Origin: Pseudoalteromonas sp. '520P1 No. 423'
GTDB taxonomy: Bacteria > Pseudomonadota > Gammaproteobacteria > Enterobacterales > Alteromonadaceae
Direction of reading: 5' to 3'
Length of the DNA: 64,000 nt
NCBI RefSeq assembly: GCF_001269985.1
Contig: NZ_BBZB01000002.1
Coordinates: 868,001 to 932,000, forward strand
Shown: in pieces, positions 10,532 to 20,185 of the stretch
How the letters are laid out: each line of letters begins with the position of its first letter
How positions within the stretch are numbered: the first letter of the stretch is position 1
Program-made: the position numbers and the translations under genes
The notes under the pieces: model-generated
What the model was told of the DNA's origin: nothing
The model's database searches: none
The model's input: only the letters and a program-made list of their open reading frames with translations

Positions 10532-10555
10532 AAAAACCCCGAGGAGACCTCGGGG
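10532..10555 (-). terminator. his operon attenuator (rho-independent hairpin)
   Basis: Perfect 8-bp GC-rich stem CCCCGAGG / CCTCGGGG with a 3-base loop, followed on the minus strand by TTTTT. It sits between the leader peptide stop and hisG, exactly where an attenuator is expected. Together with the His-codon run upstream it would let transcription through only when charged tRNA-His is scarce. Confidence 0.93.
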
Positions 10556-10628
10556 CGAAAATGAATGTTTGATTTTTATTCGCCACGGGTTCCTTTTAGG
10601 AATACCCTTCCAGCGAAAACCTGAAAGG

Positions 10629-10679
10629 CTATTCGTTCATATGATGATGGTGAATAATGTTCAGGTTTATTAAAAGCAT
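10629..10679 (-). CDS. hisL: his operon leader peptide
   Basis: A 16-codon reading frame, MLLINLNIIHHHHMNE, with four consecutive His codons just before a TAG stop. It precedes the attenuator hairpin and hisG. Ribosome stalling on the His run would free an antiterminator, the standard hisL mechanism. Enterobacterial hisL has seven His codons, so this is a shorter sensor. Too short for ordinary ORF calling; a weak purine-rich site lies upstream. Confidence 0.92.
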   Translation of the reverse strand: MLLINLNIIHHHHMNE

Positions 10680-10744
10680 AATTTTTCCAATTTAATTTAG
10701 GTTAAGGATAATATTGAATAAATACTTCCTTTTTAAAGTGTTTA

Positions 10745-10774
10745 TATAGAAACATGGAATGTAATTGTATACAA
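10745..10774 (-). promoter_or_regulatory. Candidate sigma-70 promoter of the his operon
   Basis: On the minus strand TTGTAT, an 18-base spacer and TCTATA lie about 65-95 bases upstream of the leader peptide start. Match to consensus is moderate; AT richness makes other choices possible (for example TTTAAA/TATTAT nearer to the leader). Confidence 0.35.
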
Positions 10775-10853
10775 GTGTTTTTTTATGACATTTAAAGAAT
10801 ATGTTATTCCAGCCGATAATAAGGTTATATAAAATGTAATTATTGAGGCGTAT

Positions 10854-11072
10854 ATGGATAATTTACTGCCGTTTTTACCTAGGATTGCACATATTGAACC
10901 GTTAAATAAACGTTTAATTTATGTTGCAGGTATTAAAGACGCAAAAATAAAGTTTCTTAATGATCAAAATAAAGCCGTGAATGCTTATGATTCGGATCTT
11001 GTGGAAGATAAACAAGAAGTGGAAGAGTCGAATAAGGGGGAAACGGGTAATAAACTTGATACTTGGGTATAA
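10854..11072 (+). CDS. Small acidic protein of unknown function
   Basis: A 72-residue reading frame with a good GAGG ribosome site five bases before the ATG. The N-terminal half is hydrophobic/basic (LLPFLPRIAHIEPLNKRL) and the C-terminal half is strongly acidic and probably disordered. I do not recognise a family. It lies upstream of yoaA on the same strand, divergent from the his operon. Codon use and the ribosome site make it likely to be real, but no function can be given. Confidence 0.55.
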   Translation: MDNLLPFLPRIAHIEPLNKRLIYVAGIKDAKIKFLNDQNKAVNAYDSDLVEDKQEVEESNKGETGNKLDTWV

Positions 11073-11187
11073 GTAAATTTACCATAAAAGAGCTGCAACG
11101 TGATTTAATTATCTAAATTAATCATTTTTATCTGATATTGAACAGAAAAAATGTAAAATATGACTTCAAATCAATTTGGATAATTTC

Positions 11188-13131
11188 ATGTTAAAAAAAC
11201 TTAGTAAGGTATCATCATTTTTTGCTAAAGATGGTCCTTTATCATCCAAAGTTGATGGTTATAAGCCCCGAGATGCACAAATAGAAATGGCCTGTGCTAT
11301 CGAAAGTACACTCAAAGATAAATCTCAGCTAGTAATTGAAGCAGGGACGGGTATAGGTAAAACATTTGCTTATCTAGTACCTGCGTTAATGCATGAAAAT
11401 CCACAATCAATTACAAAAATCATTATATCTACTGGTACTAAAGCCTTACAAGAACAGCTCTATCATAGAGACTTGCCTAATGTATTATCTGCATTAAAAG
11501 TTGGTAAAAAAACAGCTTTATTAAAAGGTAGGGCGAATTATTTATGCCCAATGAGGCTAAATCAGCATATTTCTCATGTGCCAACAGATGATCTTGATGT
11601 ACTACATCAACTTGCCATGGTTGCAAAATTTGCGAGTGATACACAATCAGGTGATATGGCAGATTGTATTGGCATAGAAGAAGGGGCAAAAGTGCTGCCT
11701 TATGTCACTTCAACATCTGATAACTGTCTAGGGCAAACATGTCCTGATTATGAAGATTGTTATATTAAAAAAGCACGTATGAAAGCGATGGAAGCCGATG
11801 TAATTGTTGTTAATCATCATTTGTTTTTTGCTGATATGTCGGTTAAAGACAGTGGGTTTGCAGAGTTAATGCCGCAAGCAGATGGTTATATTTTTGATGA
11901 AGCACATCAGTTATCAGAAATTGCCAGTAATTACTTTGGTCAAAGTGTCAGTACTCGTGCTTTGTTAGCACTTATAAAAGATTTACGTTTAATATACCGT
12001 TCTGAATTATTTGATATGATCCAATTAGGTAAAGCGATTGATAAGTTAGAGTCAAGTTTAAAAGACTTTAGGCTTGAATTTCCGATTGGTTCTGGCAGAG
12101 GTGATTGGTGCCAGATATTAAAACATTCAGGCGTTAAATTTGCCGCAGAACGCATTATTAATGATATTACTTTCTTATATCAAGTGATCAAACTTGCGCT
12201 TGAAAGAAGCACAAAAATAGAACATTGTTTTGAGCGCTGCATTGCATTTAAAGCGTTATTGGAGCTGATGTTTGATACCAGTGATAAAGGCCTGAGTTAT
12301 TGGTTTGAAACAACCCGAATGCATGTCAGTATTAATATTACTCCGCTTGATGTTGCTGAAAAGTTCAATGCTTTAATGAATAAATTAGATTCGTCATGGA
12401 TTTTTACATCAGCGACTTTATCTGTAGATGAGTCATTATCACACTTTAACGCCTCTTTAGGTTTACAACCCAAGCAAAGTTTAATTGTACAAAGCCCTTT
12501 TGATTATCAAAAACAAGCACTGCTTTGTTTACCGAGATATTTACCTGAAGTGAACTCGCAGGATATGGCACATGCTTTAGTAAAGGTTTCAAAACAATTA
12601 ATTGAAGCTGCAAAAGGGCGTTGTTTTATTTTGTTTACTAGCTATAGAATGATGGAATTAGTGGCACAAGGTATTGCATCTACAGTGCCATATCCTATTT
12701 TAGTTCAAGGCCAAACGTCAAAACGCATTTTGCTTGAAAAATTTGTACATCATGGCAATTCTGTTTTGCTAGGTACAGCTTCTTTTTGGGAAGGGGTTGA
12801 TGTTAGAGGTAGTACGCTAAGTTGTGTTATTATTGATAAGCTGCCGTTTATCGCGCCAGATGATCCTTTGTTACAAGCCAAAATGAAAGCATGTAAACTG
12901 GTAGGGCAAGACCCTTTTGCAAAAATTCAGATACCTCAAGCTGTGATCACATTAAAGCAAGGTGTGGGCAGGTTAATTAGAGACCATACTGATAAAGGCG
13001 TATTAGTTATTTGTGATAATAGATTGGTAACTAAGCATTATGGAGAGACTTTTCTTGCTAGTTTACCTAAAATGACACGTACAAGAGATTTAAATAAAGC
13101 AGCTGAGTTTTTAGCTCAGATCCCAAATTAG
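11188..13131 (+). CDS. yoaA: YoaA/DinG-type ATP-dependent DNA helicase
   Basis: XPD/DinG-family superfamily 2 helicase, 647 aa, close to the ~636 aa of E. coli YoaA. I prefer the ATG at 11188 (GGA seven bases upstream) to an in-frame TTG at 11176. Motif I is EAGTGIGKT (about residues 52-60), and the Walker B box is IFDEAHQLSE. Four cysteines in the CPMRLN and CLGQTCPDYEDCY segments match the Fe-S cluster of this family. The C-terminal motifs GTASFWEGVDVRG and QGVGRLIRD are present. In E. coli the homologue works with the clamp-loader subunit chi (HolC) in DNA repair. tsaB follows 44 bases later, the arrangement common in this group. Confidence 0.92.
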   Translation: MLKKLSKVSSFFAKDGPLSSKVDGYKPRDAQIEMACAIESTLKDKSQLVIEAGTGIGKTFAYLVPALMHENPQSITKIIISTGTKALQEQLYHRDLPNVLSALKVGKKTALLKGRANYLCPMRLNQHISHVPTDDLDVLHQLAMVAKFASDTQSGDMADCIGIEEGAKVLPYVTSTSDNCLGQTCPDYEDCYIKKARMKAMEADVIVVNHHLFFADMSVKDSGFAELMPQADGYIFDEAHQLSEIASNYFGQSVSTRALLALIKDLRLIYRSELFDMIQLGKAIDKLESSLKDFRLEFPIGSGRGDWCQILKHSGVKFAAERIINDITFLYQVIKLALERSTKIEHCFERCIAFKALLELMFDTSDKGLSYWFETTRMHVSINITPLDVAEKFNALMNKLDSSWIFTSATLSVDESLSHFNASLGLQPKQSLIVQSPFDYQKQALLCLPRYLPEVNSQDMAHALVKVSKQLIEAAKGRCFILFTSYRMMELVAQGIASTVPYPILVQGQTSKRILLEKFVHHGNSVLLGTASFWEGVDVRGSTLSCVIIDKLPFIAPDDPLLQAKMKACKLVGQDPFAKIQIPQAVITLKQGVGRLIRDHTDKGVLVICDNRLVTKHYGETFLASLPKMTRTRDLNKAAEFLAQIPN

Positions 13132-13174
13132 AATGTTATTTATACAGAATTAAGATTAAAGTGAGAATAAATTA

Positions 13175-13867
13175 ATGAGTTTAAAAATACTCGCTCTAGA
13201 TGCGGCAACTGAATCACTTTCAGCTGCAATATCAGCAGATAGTAATAATGTGAGCGTGAGCCATTTTGAAGTATGCCCGCAAGAACACAGTCAAAAAATA
13301 TTACCATTGGTTGAGTCTTTACTAACAGAAGATAATATAAAACTAAAAGATCTGGATGTCATTGCTTTTGGCCGTGGACCAGGTAGTTTTACGGGTGTTA
13401 GGATCAGTGTTGCCATTACACAAGGCTTAGCATTTTCAGCAAATATCCCTGTTATTGGCATTTCAACATTACAAACTATGGCGCAACAAGCAATTGATGA
13501 AATGGGTGCTAAAAATGTATATGCAGCAATAGATGCTCGTATGTCTGAGGTTTATTTTGCACATTACCGTACAGACGAAGATGGCATAGCGACACTAATA
13601 GATAAAGAAATTGTTATTAAGCCCGAGCTATTAACATTAGATAGTGAAGAGGCTGTTGCGGTAGGCACTGGCTTTGAAACTTATTCAAGTTTACATCAAG
13701 CTGATAATATAAAATTTTTAACTGATATCATTTTACCTAATGCGAAGTATATGTTGAAAATTGCAACCCAGTTACATGGTAAAGGTGAATGTGTCAGTGC
13801 ATCACAAGCACAACCTATGTATGTGCGTGATACGGTAACTTGGCAAAAATTGCCAGGGAAAGAGTAG
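13175..13867 (+). CDS. tsaB: tRNA threonylcarbamoyladenosine biosynthesis protein TsaB
   Basis: TsaB (YeaZ), 230 aa, an ASKHA-fold scaffold that joins TsaD and TsaE to place t6A at position 37 of ANN-decoding tRNAs. Seen: ILALDAATESLSAA at the N-terminus, the EHSQKILPLV helix and FGRGPGSFTGVRISVAITQG, all family hallmarks. It lacks the metal-binding histidines of TsaD, as expected. Full length, directly behind yoaA. Confidence 0.95.
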   Translation: MSLKILALDAATESLSAAISADSNNVSVSHFEVCPQEHSQKILPLVESLLTEDNIKLKDLDVIAFGRGPGSFTGVRISVAITQGLAFSANIPVIGISTLQTMAQQAIDEMGAKNVYAAIDARMSEVYFAHYRTDEDGIATLIDKEIVIKPELLTLDSEEAVAVGTGFETYSSLHQADNIKFLTDIILPNAKYMLKIATQLHGKGECVSASQAQPMYVRDTVTWQKLPGKE

Positions 13868-13924
13868 TTTTTCCAACTTATTACAGTTTGGATTTATACT
13901 AAAATCATTAAAAATTAGGTTTAA

Positions 13925-14269
13925 ATGTCTATCATAAATGGGTTCAGTACTGGGTTGGATGGTTTAGTATCCGCTAAGCCACTAAGCGTAAAACTAGAGA
14001 GTAACGCGGCTAAAAATCAAACTGAGCAAACATTGTTTGCTCAGCATATTGCCGATACAAAAAATTCGAATGAAACAAATACAAGTTATATTAATAGTAA
14101 GGAAGCGATAAAAGTATTTGAAACGCGTTTGAAAAATGAAAAGTCTAGCACCATTTATGATCAGCCTGATCATAAAACAAGCAATGCAATTGCCGCATAT
14201 AATGCATTAGCCCATCAAGAACGTAGAAATGAAATACAAAGTTTAATAGGCATTGATACTTATGCTTAA
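13925..14269 (+). CDS. Conserved-looking hypothetical protein
   Basis: A 114-residue soluble protein with AGG ribosome site seven bases before ATG. The N-terminal two thirds is polar, Asn/Ser/Thr-rich and likely disordered. The C-terminal segment (AIAAYNALAHQERRNEIQSL, ending IGIDTYA) is helical and I have the impression of similar tails in Alteromonadales hypothetical proteins, which I cannot confirm. No signal peptide or membrane segment. It follows tsaB by 58 bases and ends at a palindrome shared with mltD. Confidence 0.65.
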   Translation: MSIINGFSTGLDGLVSAKPLSVKLESNAAKNQTEQTLFAQHIADTKNSNETNTSYINSKEAIKVFETRLKNEKSSTIYDQPDHKTSNAIAAYNALAHQERRNEIQSLIGIDTYA

Positions 14270-14270
14270 A

Positions 14271-14292
14271 GTTTCAACATCCATGTTGAAAC
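14271..14292. terminator. Palindrome between convergent genes
   Basis: Perfect inverted repeat GTTTCAACAT / ATGTTGAAAC around a 2-base centre, immediately after the 114-aa gene and just before the mltD stop on the other strand. There is no long T-run, so it may act as a bidirectional terminator only weakly. Confidence 0.5.
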
Positions 14293-14306
14293 CTCTAAAG
14301 CGAAAT

Positions 14307-15899
14307 TTAGGTCTTTTTAACATCCACAACTAACTTGAGTTTTTGACCTGGCTGCAAGTATTTATTTTTACTAATTTTATTCCATTTAATGATTTCAGAA
14401 ATTGAAACATTAAATTTATTGGCTATTCTTGCAAGCGAATCACCGCTTCTTACTTTGTACGTAATTGTTCTATTAACCGTTTTTAATCCACTTTTAGGCG
14501 TTTTATTTTTATATACTAATAGCTTTTGCCCTGGTTTTATCATGGCGCTGGTTTTTAATTTATTCCATTTGCTTAGCTGTTGAATTGTAACGCCTTGCGA
14601 ATGACTGATGTCCCAGAGTGTATCTCCTTTACGTACAATATAAGTGCTTTTTTCTTGAGTTTTCTTAGCTGAGTCTTTAGAGGCGAGTTTCATCTGCCTA
14701 GATAAATTTTTATTATCAATTTGACCATTACTTAGAGGCACAAACAAATGTTGCCCTAGTCTGATCATATTTGAATCTAACTTATTTAAAGTTTTTATCG
14801 AATCAGTACTGGTACTAAATTTATTAGCGATTACAGATAAACTATCACCTTTTTGAACTTGATATCTTTGCCATCTGATGCGATCTTTTAAGCTTGTTTT
14901 AGCTAAATTTTTGGTGAATCCTTCAATTTTGTCTATTGGTAGTAATAAGCTATGAGGTCCATCAGGATCTGTTGCCCAACGATTAAATGCTGGGTTTAAG
15001 CGATATAGCTCTGTGATGTTAATGTCAGCCATTTGTGCTGCAAGTGCTAAATCAATTTGTGAACTAATATCAACACTGTCAATGACTTGTGCGTTGACAA
15101 TTTTTTTCCAAGTAACATTAAATTCTTTTTGATTTTTAAGTAGATCTGCCAAAGCTAATAGTTTTGGCACATAGGCGGTTGTTTCTGCCGGTAAATCTAA
15201 AGACCAAAAATCGGTTGGTAAATGCTTTTTACGATTTTTCTTTATTGCTCTCGATACGCGTCCTTCACCTGAGTTATAAGCAGCAATTGCATTTAACCAA
15301 TCACCTTCTAATGTTTTATGAAGATATGATAAATAATCTAATGCTGCGCGTGTAGATTGCACTATGTCTCTACGGCCGTCATACCACCAGTTTTGTTTTA
15401 AATCAAAACGCTCGCCTGTCACTGGCATAAATTGCCAGATACCGGAAGCACTTCTATGAGAGTAGCCAAAAGGATCAAATGCACTTTCTACAATAGGTAG
15501 TAAGGCAAGTTCTATAGGCATTTGCCTTTTTTCTACTTCTTCAACTATGTAATATAGATAAGGTGCACCGCGTGTGGAGATACTATCTAAATATTTTTGA
15601 TGTTTCGCGTAATAATTTCTTTCTGTAACAACTGCACGGTTTTGAGGCACAGGTATTGATAGCTGATAATTAATTCGCTCCCACACGTCATCAAATATCG
15701 GAGTAGGCTCAAGTTCAACTTCTGCAGAATTGTCGCCCTGAAGCGCTAATAGCGTTAAAGCATCTACAACATCATTAGGTTGTGCTGTTGCATGTTTGGC
15801 AGGCTGTTGTACTTGGATTAACTGACTGTTATCAGTATCTGTGATTTGACAGCCCGCTAGTATAAGCGCTGCAAAACCAATAATATGTGGTTTATTCAT
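14307..15899 (-). CDS. mltD: Membrane-bound lytic murein transglycosylase D
   Basis: MltD, 530 aa, outer-membrane lipoprotein that cleaves peptidoglycan glycan strands to anhydromuropeptides. The lipobox is LAGC within the first 17 residues. The SLT family 1 domain (about residues 110-230) has the catalytic Glu in LLPIVESAFDP and the motifs SASGIWQFMP and AYNSGEGRVSRAI. Three LysM repeats follow (about residues 343-387, 421-464 and 480-524), each with YxVxxGDSL/TLxxIA starts; E. coli MltD has two. gloB lies on the same strand upstream, the common gammaproteobacterial neighbourhood. Confidence 0.95.
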   Translation of the reverse strand: MNKPHIIGFAALILAGCQITDTDNSQLIQVQQPAKHATAQPNDVVDALTLLALQGDNSAEVELEPTPIFDDVWERINYQLSIPVPQNRAVVTERNYYAKHQKYLDSISTRGAPYLYYIVEEVEKRQMPIELALLPIVESAFDPFGYSHRSASGIWQFMPVTGERFDLKQNWWYDGRRDIVQSTRAALDYLSYLHKTLEGDWLNAIAAYNSGEGRVSRAIKKNRKKHLPTDFWSLDLPAETTAYVPKLLALADLLKNQKEFNVTWKKIVNAQVIDSVDISSQIDLALAAQMADINITELYRLNPAFNRWATDPDGPHSLLLPIDKIEGFTKNLAKTSLKDRIRWQRYQVQKGDSLSVIANKFSTSTDSIKTLNKLDSNMIRLGQHLFVPLSNGQIDNKNLSRQMKLASKDSAKKTQEKSTYIVRKGDTLWDISHSQGVTIQQLSKWNKLKTSAMIKPGQKLLVYKNKTPKSGLKTVNRTITYKVRSGDSLARIANKFNVSISEIIKWNKISKNKYLQPGQKLKLVVDVKKT

Positions 15900-16032
15900 T
15901 TTATAGTTTTATTAAATTTTATGAAGGATGCAAAATTACACAGATAGTACCTTTTCTATATGTGTGGCTCAAGTATTCATATGGGGACGCAGGGGTTGTG
16001 TGTTAGTTTGCTCAGTTAATCAAGTTTTCAAA

Positions 16033-16800
16033 TTAGAAATTATCTTTATATGACCGAATGTTAGCTAAATTTGATTCAAGTTTATTAGCCGATATTTTAT
16101 ATTCATCTGGGATCGAGAAACAATTTTTGTCGTCTAAACTTTTTAAATATGGATTAATTTTCAATTCTTGTTCAATAGTAGAAGGCAGAGTGACAATTTT
16201 ATTTTCTCTTTTTATCTCAATAAGGTTTTTGTAATCTTTAAGTACTAAGTTTTGGGGGTCTACTTCTTGCGCAAATGCGACATTAGCTAACGTATACTCA
16301 TGAGTACAGTAGACTTTAGTGTTTTTATTTAACTGTGCAATCTTAGTTAGTGAATCAAACATTTGCTTGGGCGTGCCTTCAAACAGTCTGCCACATCCAG
16401 CGCTAAAGAGGGTATCACCACAAAATAATGTATCTTCATTATAATAACAGATATGATCTAAGGTATGCCCTGGTGTTGATAGTATATTAAATGACTCACC
16501 TAAAATATTAATCAAATCATCTTGTTTTAATGTGATATCTGAATCTGTAAAAACACTATTTTGTGGGCCGTATATTATAATGTCAGGATAAAGTTGTTTT
16601 AATTTTTTTACGCCATCAGTGTGGTCCCAATGATGATGGGTAATTAATATGCCTTTAAGTACAAGATTGTTATCACTGATGTAGTTGAGTACGGGTTCTG
16701 ATTGACCAGGATCTACAACATACACTGACTTAGAGTCATCTTTAGTAATTGCCCAGATATAATTATCTGAAAATGCATGAATTGGGTATATATTCAACAT
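16033..16800 (-). CDS. gloB: Hydroxyacylglutathione hydrolase (glyoxalase II)
   Basis: GloB, 255 aa, metallo-beta-lactamase fold enzyme hydrolysing S-lactoylglutathione to lactate and glutathione, second step of methylglyoxal detoxification. The binuclear zinc motif THHHWDHTDG gives His55, His57, Asp59 and His60; further ligands are His in STPGHTLDH, Asp in LFCGDTLFSAGCGR and His in YCTHEYT. Normal length. Divergent from the yafS-like gene, sharing a 107-bp promoter region. Confidence 0.96.
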   Translation of the reverse strand: MLNIYPIHAFSDNYIWAITKDDSKSVYVVDPGQSEPVLNYISDNNLVLKGILITHHHWDHTDGVKKLKQLYPDIIIYGPQNSVFTDSDITLKQDDLINILGESFNILSTPGHTLDHICYYNEDTLFCGDTLFSAGCGRLFEGTPKQMFDSLTKIAQLNKNTKVYCTHEYTLANVAFAQEVDPQNLVLKDYKNLIEIKRENKIVTLPSTIEQELKINPYLKSLDDKNCFSIPDEYKISANKLESNLANIRSYKDNF

Positions 16801-16907
16801 ATAGTATCGATTTGTTATTTAACCTGCTTTAATTATTACAATATATCAGATAAGTTAAAGTCTCATCTAGCGTTAAATTTCTATAAATAATATCGGGAGA
16901 CACATCA

Positions 16908-17651
16908 TTGAAACCGGCATTAAGTTTTCAAGACGCACCAAAACCACAAAATTGGCAGGACTTCACTCATGGGGATTATTTACAACAAGAAATAGAAAAA
17001 AAAATATCTCAGTGGCTACCTAGAGTGTTTGGCTATCATTTTTTGAAATTAGGTGATTTAAGTGGGCAGTTAAATACGCAGGCCTGTTGTATAAAACATC
17101 AAATTTGTGTCGCTCCAGAGTGTAATCGTGCGGGAGTCATAGCTGAAGTAGACGAATTACCTTTTATGGCGCATTCTGTTGATGGCTGCTTACTGAGTCA
17201 CTGTTTAGAATACTACAGCGATCCGCATCATATCTTACGCGAAACACAAAGAGTATTACTCCCTGGTGGTTATATTATTTTAACGGGATTTAATCCATTT
17301 AGTTTATGTGGCATGGCGAGGCTTTTGCCATTTAGTCGACAAAAATTACCTTGGAGTGGTCGTTTTTTTACGCCTGCAAGAGTTAAAGATTGGTTGAACT
17401 TATTAGGTTTTGAAGTAATAAAAGACGAACGTTTTATATATTCTTCATTAGCGAGAGGTAGTCGTTTATCACGGTTTGGCCCATGGCAAAACTTTTGCAA
17501 ACAATATTTAAAACCCATGGGAAGTGTTTATATGCTGGTGGCCCGTAAAAGAGTCACTCCTTTAACGCCTATTAAACCTAAATGGCATGCGAGACCACAC
17601 TTTGCACCGGTAGCTAAAGAGGTGAGTGTGCAAAGAGGCAATATAAAATAA
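16908..17651 (+). CDS. YafS-like SAM-dependent methyltransferase
   Basis: Class I methyltransferase of the Methyltransf_11 type, 247 aa. Start is the TTG at 16908, supported by a strong GGGAGA eight bases upstream. Core features: a degenerate motif I region (LKLGDLSGQL), an acidic/LP segment in DELPFMAHSVDGCLLSHCLE, and ETQRVLLPGGYIILTGFNPFS. The divergent gloB neighbour is also the E. coli arrangement of yafS-gloB. Substrate unknown. Confidence 0.85.
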   Translation: MKPALSFQDAPKPQNWQDFTHGDYLQQEIEKKISQWLPRVFGYHFLKLGDLSGQLNTQACCIKHQICVAPECNRAGVIAEVDELPFMAHSVDGCLLSHCLEYYSDPHHILRETQRVLLPGGYIILTGFNPFSLCGMARLLPFSRQKLPWSGRFFTPARVKDWLNLLGFEVIKDERFIYSSLARGSRLSRFGPWQNFCKQYLKPMGSVYMLVARKRVTPLTPIKPKWHARPHFAPVAKEVSVQRGNIK

Positions 17652-17660
17652 AGGTGACTT

Positions 17661-17695
17661 AAAAAGGCAGATTGAGATACGCATTCTGCCTTTTT
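17661..17695. terminator. Bidirectional terminator
   Basis: AAAAAGGCAG ... CTGCCTTTTT with a 15-base loop lies between the convergent methyltransferase and alkaline phosphatase genes; both strands carry a T-run after the stem. Confidence 0.85.
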
Positions 17696-17707
17696 AATAT
17701 CTATGGA

Positions 17708-19015
17708 TTAACCTTTAATAAATTTGATTAATTGCTTTGCGATATCGGTATTGTTTAGATTGCCAGTAAAGTGTTCAGCGCCTTTACCGTAAGAAAATAC
17801 TTGTACATCCATGGCTGTATGGCCATTTGTAGTCCAGCCTGTATAAGTTCTAGCATTAATCACTTCTTTTACTGCGATAAATAAGCTTGCTTCATCTAAA
17901 CTTTTTGCTGTGTTAAGAGATGTTGCTTCGTGATCTGATAATGGTGTACTTGAATATTTATTCCACTCTTGGTTTAGGTTTGAGTTTTTGAAAAGTTTTT
18001 TACTGAGTTTTCTTGCGCTCACTTTAAAGTCTTTAACTTTTTGAGCTTCCCATTTATATTTATGATTTGCACCGATAGTTAGTCCACCCGTTGAGTGATC
18101 TGCTGTGACTACTAAAATAGTATCTGGGTTGTTATCAACGTACTGTTTAGCAATTTTAATTGAATTAGCAAAATCGTGCATTTCAGCCATCGCACAGGTG
18201 ATATCATTATTATGACCACACCAATCAATTTGACTGCCTTCAATCATCATGAAAAATCCTTTATCCGATTGATTGTCAACTAATTTTAATGCTTTATCTG
18301 TCATTACCTCTAGATGATTTTTAGTTGCATCTATTGCGTAAGGAAGTCCTATTTTATTAAATAATCCAATAGCTGGAATCTGCGTTATATTATTGATATT
18401 TTTTAAAGTATCGACATATTGATAGTTATTATCTACAAACTCATTTACTAAGTTTCTATCTTCACGAATAAAGAAATCAGTGCCGCCACCGAACATAAGG
18501 TCGACAGGCAATTTTCCATTTATTTTATTATCAATATAATCATTTGCGATTTCGTCGTAATTTCTGCGACTTTCGTTGTGAGCTGTAAAGCTCGCTGGTG
18601 TTGCATGATTGATTTGAGAAGTGACTACAAGTGCTGTGAGCATATTTTTCTCTTTTGCTAGCTCAAGCATAGTTTTTACCGGTTTCTTGTCACTATCAAC
18701 GGCAATTGCACCATTATAACTTTTAATTCCGCTACTTAACGCAGTTGCACTTGCAGCACTATCAGTAACATAGGTATCATCATCAGGATATGTACGAGCA
18801 GTGCCTGTTAATATTGTATCAAAAACAGTTTTTTCAATTTCTTGTGTATTGATATCATCACTATAATATCTGTAGGCGGTTGTATAAGCGGGTCCCATAC
18901 CATCACCTATCATATAAATAATATTCTTAGGGAATTGTTTTTCAGGAGCGTTATCTAACTGAGCACATGCTGTAACAGTCAGTGCTGTAGAAACTATAAG
19001 AAGTGATTTTTTCAT
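17708..19015 (-). CDS. Alkaline phosphatase family lipoprotein (PhoA-like)
   Basis: Metal-dependent phosphomonoesterase, 435 aa. A lipoprotein signal ends at VTAC (Cys17), so the enzyme is probably membrane-anchored and faces the periplasm or surface. The nucleophilic Ser is in YVTDSAASATALS, with metal ligands in YMIGDGMGP, MMIEGSQIDWCGHNND, VVTADHSTGGLT and NGHTAMDVQVFSYG. It belongs to the PhoA/PhoB-type group with DSAASATA. Monocistronic, divergent from the hydrolase gene; no clear Pho box was recognised in the 110-bp divergent region. Confidence 0.92.
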   Translation of the reverse strand: MKKSLLIVSTALTVTACAQLDNAPEKQFPKNIIYMIGDGMGPAYTTAYRYYSDDINTQEIEKTVFDTILTGTARTYPDDDTYVTDSAASATALSSGIKSYNGAIAVDSDKKPVKTMLELAKEKNMLTALVVTSQINHATPASFTAHNESRRNYDEIANDYIDNKINGKLPVDLMFGGGTDFFIREDRNLVNEFVDNNYQYVDTLKNINNITQIPAIGLFNKIGLPYAIDATKNHLEVMTDKALKLVDNQSDKGFFMMIEGSQIDWCGHNNDITCAMAEMHDFANSIKIAKQYVDNNPDTILVVTADHSTGGLTIGANHKYKWEAQKVKDFKVSARKLSKKLFKNSNLNQEWNKYSSTPLSDHEATSLNTAKSLDEASLFIAVKEVINARTYTGWTTNGHTAMDVQVFSYGKGAEHFTGNLNNTDIAKQLIKFIKG

Positions 19016-19125
19016 TTTGATTAATTTGTATTTTTTTGATTCCCATATTCATAACAGAATAATAAGACTATTGGTACTTATTGCGATGAAAGTAGAAAAA
19101 GATAATGCGTATATAAAAGGAAGCC

Positions 19126-19992
19126 ATGCACAATTATAATTTAAAAAACATAACTGCGCGCTCAGCTGAGCCTAAAATAGCTGGCGTGGTTAATGATCAT
19201 AAAGCTGATAATTTAAATATTGTCGCATTACATGGATGGCAGGATAATCTGGCAAGTTTTTATCCATTAATGCATTTATTACCTCAGTATAATTGGTTGG
19301 CATTTGATTTTCCTGGGCACGGACATTCTCAATGGAGAAATAACCAAGCACATTATTATTTTGTTGATTATATAGATGATATTTACCAAGTCATTTCAGA
19401 AAATTATTTAACTCCTGTACATATAGTAGGCCACTCTATGGGGGCTATGACGGCAACACTATTTGCAGCCTGCTTCCCTGAACTTGTACGTTCGGTTGTT
19501 TTAATTGAAGGCATTGGCCTAGTAACAACACCAGATGAAGATGTTGTCAGCCAATTGAGGACTGCAATTCTCAATCGCGGGCAAAGCGCTGACAAAAATG
19601 ATAAAAAGGCATCTAGAATATATAAAGACTTAAACTCATTAATAAAAGTACGTATGGCTGTGAGTGACTTAGAATATGAACACTGTGCATTATTAATGAA
19701 AAGAAACAGTGAAAATACAGAATTAGGAATAAAATTACGAATTGATCCAAAATTAAAACATCATTCTGGTTTTCGATTCAATGAAGCACAAGCAATCATG
19801 GCAACTAAACAGGTAAAGGCGGCCACAAAACTGATAGTAGCCGAACAAGGTTATGAACAAATAAAACATTCTATAAAAATATATTCAAAATATTACAGTG
19901 AGTTAAGTATTGAGACTGTAAAAGGTGGTCATCATTGTCACATGCAAAACCCACAAAAGGTCGCAAGCATAATCAGAGAGTTTATAAAGTGA
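19126..19992 (+). CDS. Alpha/beta hydrolase
   Basis: Alpha/beta-fold serine hydrolase, 288 aa, cytosolic. Seen: oxyanion segment LHGWQDNLASF, DFPGHGHS, nucleophile Ser in VGHSMGAM and the C-terminal catalytic His in GGHHCHMQNP. Substrate not deducible; similar enzymes are labelled as esterases or hydrolases next to fadD-like genes in related bacteria. The 193-bp gap to fadD suggests separate transcription. Confidence 0.9.
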   Translation: MHNYNLKNITARSAEPKIAGVVNDHKADNLNIVALHGWQDNLASFYPLMHLLPQYNWLAFDFPGHGHSQWRNNQAHYYFVDYIDDIYQVISENYLTPVHIVGHSMGAMTATLFAACFPELVRSVVLIEGIGLVTTPDEDVVSQLRTAILNRGQSADKNDKKASRIYKDLNSLIKVRMAVSDLEYEHCALLMKRNSENTELGIKLRIDPKLKHHSGFRFNEAQAIMATKQVKAATKLIVAEQGYEQIKHSIKIYSKYYSELSIETVKGGHHCHMQNPQKVASIIREFIK

Positions 19993-20185
19993 AAAATAAA
20001 GATTTTCAGCATACATTTGTATCTTTATTTTAAATATGTGATGATACTCTCTTGATTAGAGTATTTACTCAGTTGTTAAATGACCTTAGTTGAATTAAGG
20101 TTAAAGTAAGCGCAAACAAAATACCGAGATTTATTAAATTAAACTATTGGTATATAAAAATAAATTATAAAAACGGGAGCAACAA

